The notes beneath the pieces are model-generated. The model did not search any database, was not told where the DNA came from, and saw nothing but the letters and a program-made list of their open reading frames with translations. The position numbers were made by a program, and so were the translations under genes. A stretch of 64,000 bases of DNA from Epiperipatus broadwayi (taxonomy: Eukaryota > Onychophora > Udeonychophora > Euonychophora > Peripatidae). The stretch covers positions 4,836,001-4,900,000 of the forward strand of contig JAQFVV010006274.1 of assembly GCA_028023455.1 (NCBI GenBank), given 5' to 3'. Positions within the stretch are counted from its first letter, which is position 1. Each line of letters begins with the position of its first letter. This document shows, piece after piece, positions 1 to 8,832 of this stretch.

Positions 1-2
1 TA

Positions 3-328
3 TTTTAAAGAAAATATTTTTTCTTTGGCAAAATGCTGAAGAATCACATTACTTTAAATTGCATTGGAATGTTATATTTTGCAGAACTACCTTCTTTAAA
101 TAATTGTTAGCTAAAGCTGAACCTATATTTTTTAAAATAACAGAGGCCTATTACATCACATTTCAATTTGCAACTTTCTCTTAATAACACATAATGAAAT
201 ATGCATCTTATATATAATTACCAGTGCACACAAAATATGGTACTAAAGTTTGTTTTAAAGAAAATATTTTCTCTTTGGCAAAATGCTGAAAAATCACGTA
301 CTATTTTAAATTGCATTGGGATATTGTA
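3..328. repeat. Pair of ~75-bp direct repeats, 250 bp apart
   Basis: Bases 3-78 recur at 253-328 with a few substitutions; both copies contain ttctttggcaaaatgctga and attgcattgg. The 170 bp between them is A+T-rich with no coding potential. The arrangement may be a partial tandem duplication of a dispersed repeat whose left part lies outside the window. Confidence 0.75.
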
Positions 329-338
329 TATGTGAGGT

Positions 339-1228
339 TTCAATGGATGACACAGGCTTGTGCATAAAATCCCCATCTAGTGCATACTCACCCAATATCC
401 CCAGACTAATTTCTGGCTTGTGGTCTTCATCAGTGAGAAGCTTTGGATCGGAGAGCACTGCACCTAGATCTTAGGATCTAATGCAACCATCCAGCAGCCA
501 CCTTTTATCTACTTAACTACAAAACTAAGAGAATAAAATTGAAAACACAATAATATTTTCAATCTAAACTCAATAGCTTATATAGTCAAATGGGTCTGAA
601 CTCAGCTCAGTACCCATACATTTTGGTGTCTTTGGCTCCACTATCTTATTAGGCAGGATTGGTGTTAAACCACTAAGTATCACATGATCACCATTGCTTA
701 TGCTAGTACATCTGTTACTAACAAAGGCAAAACTCTCCATACAGTTAGTCCCACCCAGAGTAATCAATGGATGCCAAAGGCTTGTGCATAAAATCCCCAT
801 CTAGTGCCTACTCATCCAATATTCCTAGACTAAGTTCTGGTTTGTGGCCTTCACCAGTGAGCTTTGGATCTGAGAGCACTGCACCTAGATCTTAGGATCT
901 AGTACAACCCTCCATCAGCCACCTTTTATCTCTAATTAACTACAAAACTATGACAATAAAATTGAAAACAGAATATTTTCAAACTAAGCTCAATAGCTTA
1001 TATAGTCAATATGAGTCTGAACTCAGTTCAGTACCCATACATTTTGGTGTCTTTGGCTCTTTAACAACCATAGCCACCACTATCCTATTAGGCAGGATTG
1101 GTGTTAAGCCACTAAGCATCACATGTTCACCATTGCTTATGCCACAAGCCAAAACTAGTCTGGGGATATTGGATGAGTAGGCACTAGATGGGGATTTTAC
1201 GTACAAGCCTCTGTCATCCATTGAAACC
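339..1228. repeat. Dispersed repeat: two tandem ~400-bp units with inverted ends
   Basis: Unit 1 (339-760) and unit 2 (761-1148) are direct copies sharing the block aaaatccccatctagtg, the palindrome cctagatcttaggatct and a segment ending in attaggcaggattggtgtta. The stretch 1146-1228 is the reverse complement of 339-421, so the block begins and ends with ~83-bp inverted repeats. Small open frames on both strands (570-800, 950-1180, 1006-1230) are shadows of this repeat: the same bases give unrelated peptides in several frames. A further partial copy lies at 6218-6425. The family is unidentified. Confidence 0.8.
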
Positions 1229-1239
1229 AAATATACTTA

Positions 1240-1640
1240 TATCACTTTCATCTTTCAATCATTTTGTAATTCTGGCATTAAAATTTCCCATGATAACTTT
1301 AAAATTTTGTTTGGTCTGATCAAAAGCCTTTTTTACCCCCCTATAAAAATCAATTTCTTAATTACAACAAGAATTTATTGGGCATAAAGTTGAATTATCT
1401 GCATATTGATATTTTCAATTAAATTGAATAACTAATTTTGCCATTATCTGATGGATTACCAATTTACACAATGTTGGTCTTCTATTTTTTATTTATAATG
1501 AATCATACTAAATATGTGTTTCCAATATTTGTGCCTTTGTAGTAAAGCACACATCCAATTTGATATCAGTTGTCTCGTCATCTTTTTTTAAAATTTCGCA
1601 ACATCCAACAATTTTGCAATCATAATGTTATTTGAAAGTG
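1240..1640 (-). pseudogene. LINE apurinic-type endonuclease fragment, decayed
   Basis: Read on the minus strand, about 1410 down to 1270 gives INMQIIQLYA, then, after a frameshift, VKKAFDQTKQNFKVIMG followed by NFNARI. This matches the endonuclease domain of animal non-LTR retrotransposons, where an 'MGDFNARIG'-like motif carries the catalytic Asp-Asn pair; here the Asp reads as Asn. The domain would nick target DNA to prime reverse transcription, but stops and frameshifts make it non-functional. It is probably the same family as the RT fragment at 4500-5660, but it lies downstream of that RT on the shared strand, which is the wrong order for one element, so it is a separate or rearranged copy. 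Confidence 0.6.
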
Positions 1641-2559
1641 ATCTGCAATTGAAAGTACATGTTAACAAAAAAAAATCATCATCAAACGGTAGCCTGGGTC
1701 TGCAATCAGGAGCCATAGCACTATAGACCTTTAGCCATCAACTGCTGTCTTGGTGGCAACTTTATAGCATCCTGGGAATAAGGATCATAATTTAGTTTTG
1801 ACTGTCATGATTGTAAATATCTATTAAATTTAAAAGTTCATTCACACATGCATTCATTCTATTTAACTGATATTTTAATTAAGAATTATCAGATAATTGG
1901 GAAGAAATACCAGGTGCTTCTAAATCTTAAATTCATAAGTAAAAAGGCAATAAACTCAACACACTGGCTAATGCATGTTGATTAGCAGCCCACCCACGTT
2001 CATATACGATATAAATAGTCATATAGTAATATCAGTTGCAATGTCAAGAATATATGGAGAGGACATTAAAAATTTTCTCTGCTCAATTCCTTTAAGATCT
2101 TTCTCCAGCCTGAAATAGCATTGCAGGAATGTATTTAGTAAATCTTAATTATAAATGATGCTACCAGATAATGTAATTCTTATTCTGATTTTTTATACAA
2201 TTGTTAAATAATAACTATCAGAAATTATGTAACTCAGGTTTCTTTAAGAATTCCTTCATATGATCTTACAATATGAGAATAATTAAGAATACAATTTAAC
2301 ATCTCTATTGAACTGGATACTTTATCCGATTCAAGGGTTCTATCATGTAAATTAGAAAAAAAAAAACACCAAGTTTTATATGTGCAATAACACACATACT
2401 TATTTATTTTGAATCTTATATTTTTAATTCTAAGTTGATTTTAGTATAAAATATTTTTTTTTATGATGCTTGTTTTCTTTTAAAATAATTAAAAGCAAAC
2501 AAAGTTTAATTAGTGCTCTTATATGTATTTTATTTAAACTAAATAATAATCATTTTTGT
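1641..2559. other. A+T-rich stretch without recognised features
   Basis: Mostly A/T homopolymer runs and short words. A slightly more complex patch at 1686-1795 (gcctgggtctgcaatcagga and onward) matches nothing else I recognise in the window. No open frame of note. Confidence 0.5.
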
Positions 2560-4140
2560 ACGATAAAGCCCTGTAAGATATTGTTTTTCTAATTAAGATT
2601 GAGCGGGAGATAGAGATTTACCTTGGTTGAAAGTTGCAAAAAAAAAAAAAGGATTGTGCGGGAGATAACAAAGGACATAAATAGCTGGGTAATTTATTCT
2701 TTTTTGATTAGAGAGGAGGATTCAAAGAGACTATTCTGTTCATTCAGTTTTTATTGCTCAGCTTATTCAGCTTCTTCTTATTGAGGATCGATCCAGATTT
2801 TAGCTGTTATTGAACTGTTGCATTGTGAAAGTGACTAAATTTTTTTTTTTTATATTGGTGCCACAGGAATCACCAAGTTGAATTTCCGTTGACCGACAAT
2901 AACTCTATTTGCCGTGATAATAGCAGTCATTCAGACGCCATGCCTGTAATATACACCATGAAGAATCTCCACAACATGATGGGCTGAGTCTTTCCAAAGA
3001 TGAACCTCCGGAGCTCCAAATTGTGACTTCAATCATGACTTAACTGTCAAGTCCAGAGTGGATCCCGATAATGCCTCCAGACTTTTGAACCTGTAGCAAA
3101 TGACATCTGTTGTAGAGAACTCTATAAACCGAACTTTGTGTGAACAGCTGAAATTAATATTACCTCGAGGTAACTTACCTTTCCATATCAAAATCGGGGC
3201 TAAATCTCTAATTAAGTCTCTCGCAAATCTCAGCTTAATCTTAAAAAGAAATTATATGTATAATGTATAATTTATCAATTATATTTTTGTTTATTGTAGC
3301 AAGATTTTCAATCTTAAAATGTTGCTTGTTCGCGAGTGTAGAGCGAGTGATATTTTATACGCTTAATAATTTCTCAGTTTTATGATTAACCCTTGTTAAA
3401 TGCTCAGACCGACATTAGTAGTTTTCTTTTATTTTTGTTTGTTTGTTTGCTTCGGCGTTAAACTAAATCAAACTTGGCTAGCGATCTCTAGGATATATGA
3501 TTTATTTATTTTTTTGTAGAGATTTATTTGCTATAATTCAGATTACGTAGTTAATGTTTCTTTCTTGTGTGAGACTAACCTTGGCTCGTTTCAATGTACT
3601 TGTCCATGAGCGTTTTGCAGAATTATGACATTCTTGGTTCCAACATTTCTTTTCTGGACTAAGAAAAGCGCGTCTGCGCTGTCCCGTTATTCTCCACAAA
3701 CATCCATCTTGCTAAGTCTCTATAGGGAAAAGGGAATTAGTTGGGCGAACCGCTAGCAAGAAGATATAAGCCATTATTGAGTTATAGATAAGAAATGAAC
3801 TTGTCTGCCTGGGTATTTAACGTAGTTCTGCTCACATACACTCAAAGTTAAGATCTGCTAAGTAAATGTAGATCAAGTTTCATGTTTATTTTGTTATTAT
3901 GTTTAATAAATTTAAAAAGTTCTTATAAGTATTTTGGCTGACGTTTGTCTCAGTGTTTTCTCAGTTATCTGAACCACATTCATTAGCTTTTGCTCTGCCT
4001 GGGTTTAGTCCGGCGCATTCGATTCGCATATCCTGTAACCCCTTAAAAATAAATGTCTAGTTCCAAATTTCGGACTAGTGGCGCCCTGGCGGTCAGTATA
4101 TGCGAGTCTAAAGCTTTTGTCCGGTATACTATATTTAATA
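2560..4140 (+). mobile_element. LTR/leader-like segment of an LTR retroelement
   Basis: This block is more G+C-rich than its surroundings and carries no long frame. Near its right end it has tggcgccctggcgg at 4079-4092, resembling an LTR/primer-binding-site junction of the TGGCGCC type. The words ttggctgacgtttgtct (about 3933) and atgacattcttggt (about 3626) recur, in the same order and reverse-complemented, in 51.55-52.1 kb, so the two blocks are diverged copies of one family. A second junction-like motif, attggtgccacaggaatcac, follows a T-run near 2860. Element ends are not defined; the block may be an LTR plus leader or a solo remnant. Confidence 0.5.
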
Positions 4141-4499
4141 AAATATTAAAAACTTTTTGTACCAGTAGATAAAAGGTGGTCTATGGGCAAATATATATTA
4201 CTAAGATTTTATTCTGTCATGTAAATTCTCAACCAATGTGTGGCAATTATAAATAAAATATATATCAGTTAATTGTAAATCAATCTTCCTGTTTTTCATT
4301 TCATTAATAAATAAATGAAAAATCTATCTATTTTTGCCAATCATTGAATATTGCTATTCCAAAGAAAACAAACTATTTTAGAAATAAGTTTTGCAATGAC
4401 TATACAAACCATATGAGAGCTACAAGCATGTATAAATTTTGAACATGCTGGTCATTTTTATGTTTAATTGATATTTTATGATTTTTGCTTTTAGATTAT
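4141..4499. other. A+T-rich stretch without recognised features
   Basis: No repeat or coding signal recognised. It may contain the 3' tail of the minus-strand LINE that ends near 4500, but no poly(A) tail or target duplication is clear. Confidence 0.4.
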
Positions 4500-5660
4500 C
4501 AGCAGAAAACTTTTCTTTCTGAAATATTTCAACACTATGTCTAATTGTAGCTCTACAGTGTATTCTACTCTGTGCATACCTTCCCAACAATTGACTTCCT
4601 ACTGCTTTAGAATGTCTCTAAGATAATCCTTATAATGTAGGAGTCTATCTCTCCTATGAAACTCATGCTCAAGTTCACCATAAAACTCCTTTTAGAAAGT
4701 GTTCACACTTTCAGTCATTTTACATATCCAATGTAATGAAAGTGTGATTTTACAATAGTGAGACTCCATAGTAGCATATTCAGTAAGCTGAAGAATGTAT
4801 TGATTGGTTTTATGATCTTGCCATTTTATTTTTAAAAATTTTAGGAAGTGTTTTTAAATGAAACTTCTAAAATGTTTATATAATGTTGATAGGATACCGT
4901 GATCAAGTTTCTCTTTCATACAAAAAATATTGTAAAATAATTGCTCTATATGCAGTGAACTTAGTGACAGTAGCTATTTCCTTGTGATGAAATATTCTAT
5001 CTTTTAACTTGTTAAAAGCAACAGCACATTGGAGTCTGTGTTAAATCTCAACATCTACGTCCCTCTTTTTATATATAAAACTACTAAGGTATTTAAAGAA
5101 ATGTATATTCTTAAGTTGATAACCATCTAAAATAAGTTGCTGAGAAATTTTCTTCATCACTGGATGATAAAAAACTTTAGTTTCTTTTAAAACAATAATT
5201 AGTAAACCAAGGTTTTTATATATTGCATTCAAAACGTTAAGAACATTCTGTAAATTATCATAAATAGGCAAAAGTAGCACAATCATCAGCATATTGTAAA
5301 TTCATAATCCAAAAAGATGATGTTCTTGGTAATGCTTTAAATTGATTCTAATTAAAAATTTCATCAAACCTGTATTGTATAATGATTCCTATTTGATTAA
5401 GCTGCCTTAAAAATTGAAAGCAATATTGTAGCAAATACCCACCATTGTTCAAACACTAGTTTTCATTTCAAATGACTCTTTACACCTCTCATTCCATCAT
5501 GTAAAAGTTGTATAATGTGAATAAATTTTGGTGAGCATCCAACCAATTTCAAATAATGTGACAGATCTGTTCGAACTGATTCAAATACCTTGACCAAATC
5601 AATAAATATATAAATCAATCTTTTGCATTGCCTGACATCAAATACCATGTCTATAGTGCT
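4500..5660 (-). pseudogene. Non-LTR retrotransposon (animal-type LINE) reverse transcriptase, 5'-truncated and frameshifted
   Basis: On the minus strand the region reads, in order: VDMVFDVRQCKRLIYIFIDL then VKVFESV (about 5650-5570), GCSPKFIHIIQLLHDGM (about 5540-5480), the catalytic box YADDCA at 5282-5293, LQNVLNVLNAIYKNLGLLI (about 5255-5200), LILDGYQLKN (about 5135-5105), and near 4740 a FHYIGYVK segment like the 'LRWxGHVxRM' box late in such polymerases. The order matches RT domains of LINEs found in many invertebrate and lower-vertebrate genomes. The product would copy element RNA at a nicked target. Here stops and frameshifts divide it into frames of at most 83 codons. The YADD box is intact, but part of the fingers/palm between 5460 and 5300 is unrecognisable. 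No endonuclease lies upstream on this strand. Confidence 0.75.
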
Positions 5661-6217
5661 TCTGGATTCTGTAAATCACATTGAGTCTCAAAACAAATAA
5701 TTATAACTGAAAACAATCCATTCAATACAATTTCTTAAATGTATTTTTATTGCAGTGGATATTGCTGCAATTTTGTCTATACACATAAAAGCTGATCATT
5801 AGAGTACTAATCTATGATCTGTCCAATAATCTGAACTTGTTAAGTGCTAGTGTAATGACCCCTTCTCTTGCAATCTGATTCCTAACTATAATGTAATATA
5901 TCAAATGCTACTGTTTCAAATATGGATGTATCTATGTTCTTTTGTAGAGATTTTTCAATCTAAAGAAAGAGCTTGTGATATTTAATGCATGTATTGTGCA
6001 AAATCAAATAACAAACTATTTGAATTTACATAATCAATATTATTTCCAATAATTTTTGGCCAACTTCTATTTGTACCAACATATGTAATAAAGCCTCCAA
6101 GAAGGAAAAAAATGACCTTTTAATGGTATAGCTGTAATCATGCTATCTAATAAGGAATGAAAGCTTTCCTTTGCTCAATTTTCTACTCTAAGGTTAGAAC
6201 GGAGGTACTAATAAAAT
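5661..6217. other. Intervening A+T-rich DNA, possible decayed LINE sequence
   Basis: This lies just upstream (minus sense) of the RT fragment and may hold decayed upstream LINE sequence. I could not match any motif with confidence. Confidence 0.35.
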
Positions 6218-6425
6218 AAGCACCTAGATCTTAGGATCTAATGCAACCCTCCAGCAGCCATCTTTTATCTCCAGTTAACTACAAAACTATGAGTCTTAAA
6301 CTGAAAACACCGTAATGTTTTCAATCCAAGCCCATTAGCTTATATAGTCATATGGGTCTGAAACCAGTTCAGTACCCGTACATTTTGGTATCTTTGGTTC
6401 TTTAATAACCATAGCCACCATGTGT
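6218..6425 (+). repeat. Third copy of the 339-1228 repeat family (partial)
   Basis: It contains the same ordered words as unit 2 at about 880-1080: cacctagatcttaggatct, agcagccatcttttatct, tagcttatatagtca, gtacccgtacattttggt and aaccatagccaccat. Same orientation as the first two units; it breaks off at 6421 into unrelated A+T-rich DNA. Confidence 0.8.
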
Positions 6426-6751
6426 GGCAATATATATAGTGAGTTTTCTCTGTTTTAACAACAGTTATACACAAGCATAAGAGATGGTGGTCATGTGATG
6501 TTTATTGGCTTAAAATATATATTGTAAAAATATTCTTTTATTTGTACATATATGTATATTTTATCATAAAGACCTTAATATTTTATTTGGTTTATCTATA
6601 TAAAAGTTAAAAAGGGGAAAAAATTAAGTTATTTTTTATTTTGTAAGAGTGGAATAAATTAAAATAGATGCGATAAAATTATTAAGGAATTTGTAATAAC
6701 TTTTAACACATATATTGAAGCTATGCATATTTATATAAATATATATATATA
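6426..6751. other. A+T-rich DNA ending in a (TA)n tract
   Basis: No gene or repeat copy recognised. The tract atatatatatatatatgctgg near 6738-6755 is the left edge of the next repeat copy. Confidence 0.5.
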
Positions 6752-7033
6752 TGCTGGCTTCACCATTCACTGTGGACTAGCTAAGACCCTAAGTCCAACC
6801 ACAGTGAATGTATGTTTCTTTCTTAAAATAAATTATCATCTGCACAAATAATTATGTAAGTTAAAGAGGAAAAGTATTTTAAAAAAGAAATCAATAAAAT
6901 AAAATATACAAAATTTAAATTTTTATTTGTAACTATTTTTTGAAATATGGCAGAAATAGATAATATAAATTTTCTTAATTAAATAGAATCCATTAAAGAA
7001 TGCAATTAATGGTACTCATCTTTTAGCTAAAGA

Positions 7034-7106
7034 GGCCGCTCTATGGCGCAGTTTTCGCGCCAAAACCAATAAAAATGCTGTTTCCGCGGCCGACACGTTC
7101 GAATCC
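7034..7106 (+). other. tRNA-like, G+C-rich hairpin patch inside the TIR element
   Basis: A box-like tatggcgcag, a perfect D-arm-like stem ggcgc/gcgcc (7045-7061) and a B-box-like gttcgaatcc (7097-7106) are spaced as in a tRNA or tRNA-derived SINE head. The stem ggccgc (7034-7039) pairs with gcggcc (7086-7091). The T stem does not pair well and no clear anticodon arm exists, so it is probably not a functional tRNA. It may be a captured tRNA/SINE promoter relic. Confidence 0.4.
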
Positions 7107-7722
7107 ACGTTTTGTGTAATACAACTTTTTTGTTGTGCTATAGAATGCAAGCCACTATGTCGTGTCACAGTACAGCATGTATGTCGCATAGCAGCAAATA
7201 CATTTTCCGAATTCGCACAATTTATAAAATAATTACGGCTTGATGAGAGAGTTTGTATTTGAATTGTATTGAAATGTTGTTTTTCATTGGTTTTTTTTTA
7301 TTTTAAAGTATTGAAATGTTCAGATTTTTTAAAGCAATAATTCTAAGACTTTTTATAACGTACTATATTGAACTTTTATTTGGGAAAACGTTAAATATCT
7401 ATGTTTTTACTGAGTTGCAATTAGGTAACGTGTCAAGTAACGTACTGTTCGTAACATTCCATGAGACAAAGAAGATTCTACCGTCTGTATATTTTTGAAG
7501 TAAAAAAGAGCGGTACGAAAAAAATATCCAGTAAGAAAAGTCCAAATATATAGGTTTTTTTGTAAATTTCATAAAAAGCAAATATTATAAACATGTTTAA
7601 TAAGTAAAGAAGACATTTGTATGTGTTTGTTGTTGTTTAAAAAAGTTTGAGTTTCTTTCTTTTGTCCGAGTACGGTTACAATTTTGAATTTTTTTATTTT
7701 AGCACTACAAACAACAGAACAT

Positions 7723-7822
7723 TAACCCTAAAACTAACCCTAAACCTAACCATAAAACTAGCCCTAAACCTAACCATAAAACTAGCCCTAAATCTAAAAC
7801 TAACCCTAAATCTAACCGTAAC
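7723..7822 (+). repeat. Degenerate telomere-like tract (CTAACCCTAAA variants)
   Basis: About eight units of the form (a)acc(c/a)taaa(a/c)cta, e.g. taaccctaaaactaacccta, occur inside the TIR element. It resembles CCCTAAA/CCCTAA telomere strand sequence but is imperfect, short and internal, so it is a minisatellite rather than a chromosome end. Confidence 0.8.
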
Positions 7823-7963
7823 AACTTTTACTTTTATTACGATTATTATTTTTTAATTAAACAACAACAAAAAAAATCGTAACACAAGTAAAAAAATATC
7901 CGATAGAAAATTGATAAAAAAAAGCCGTAACACAATTTAAAAAGTATACGATATAAAAAACAC

Positions 7964-8091
7964 GAATCAAATTGTAATTTGTTGATTTTATTTTACATTT
8001 ATTATTATCATTTAAATTATATACGTTGAATCAAATTGTAATTTGTTGATTTTATTTTACATTTATTATTATCATTTAAATTATATACGTT
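7964..8091 (+). repeat. Exact-looking 64-bp tandem duplication
   Basis: Units 7964-8027 and 8028-8091 both read gaatcaaattgtaatttgtt and onward to atatacgtt with no visible difference. The duplication lies inside the TIR element and appears recent. Confidence 0.9.
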
Positions 8092-8832
8092 AATAAAAAA
8101 TAATATTTAAAAAAGACGATTTTGTTTTGTTTTTATTTTCGCATTACAAAAAAGCACAGCAAAATTATTATAATCAACGGCCCGAGAATGGTCATATTTT
8201 ATAGTTTTAGTGTGAAAAATGAGACCATCCAACGGAATCTTTATCTATAAGACAAGCACCCAATTAATTTATGAAACATTTTAATTGAAAGAAAAATAGA
8301 TAATGGAAAATTTGGGTACTAATAAATAGTTTAATTAAAATTGGTATAAATAAAGAATTAGCTTTTATTCAGAATTTTTCAGAAAGAAGTTTGCTGAAAT
8401 TTATAAGATAATTTGCTGGGAAAGCTTGCGGTATTGTCTTCAAGCCATAGTTTTTTTCTTTCTGTTCAGCATATATATATCCATAAATCAAAAAATGAGC
8501 TACTCTGCAAAAAGAAATGAGTGATATTTTTGCTTTCACTCTCCTGCCCGTTCCTGAGACCGGAGTCGTAAACATGTGAGCCAGCCTGAGAACTAAAGTG
8601 CCCTACATTCATGACAAATGCCATACCCTGTTCAATAAAAATTCTTTCAATGGAAATGTGAAATAACATCAAAACTCAAAAAAAAAAAACTGCCATGCAA
8701 CATCAATGGTTTCCATTTTTACAACAGCCTTCTAGTTACCGGTAACTATTCCATGATTTGAAATAGGTTTTGTCTTTTCTCAATGTAAATTTAAATACCT
8801 GCTCTGTTATTCTATTTATCTCTATATATATT

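Larger units (their letters stand above)
7011..8260. mobile_element. Non-autonomous TIR DNA transposon with an 8-bp target-site duplication
   Basis: The paralogous empty site at 18046-18060 defines the insertion exactly. CAATTAAT occurs at both 7003-7010 and 8261-8268 but once in the uninterrupted copy. The ends form an imperfect ~27-bp terminal inverted repeat: ggtactcatcttttagctaa at the left, and the reverse complement of the right end reads ggtgcttgtcttatagataa. There is no transposase frame, so it would need one in trans. It carries a tRNA-like patch, a CCCTAAA-like tract and a 64-bp tandem duplication. An 8-bp duplication with GG..CT..TCT termini is compatible with the Merlin superfamily; hAT is less likely because its ends usually start with CA. 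Confidence 0.8.
6752..8822 (-). mobile_element. Dispersed ~820-bp repeat, copy 1, split by a 1,250-bp insertion
   Basis: Without the insertion at 7011-8260 this segment is the reverse complement of 17430-18310, with scattered differences. Both copies are bordered by (TA)n. Near the outer end is a hairpin with 12-bp arms, cattcactgtgg at 6765 and ccacagtgaatg near 6800, partly decayed in copy 2. The 68-codon frames on the minus strand at 8369-8672 and on the plus strand at 17577-17783 are the same bases of this repeat; the conserved frame is short and I do not call it a gene. The family is unidentified. The subterminal hairpin would suit a Helitron-like end, but no canonical Helitron termini are visible. 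Confidence 0.75.

Noticed and set aside
339-1228. Repeated short blocks as a possible CRISPR-like array
   Set aside because: Units are ~400 bp, few in number, with no short regular repeat/spacer pattern, and the DNA is eukaryotic in character.
7723-7822. Possible chromosome end
   Set aside because: The tract is short, imperfect and embedded in a transposon with sequence on both sides.
8369-8672. 68-codon frames on the minus strand shared with 17577-17783
   Set aside because: They are part of the duplicated ~0.85-kb repeat. Two frames over the same bases are open and neither resembles a known protein.
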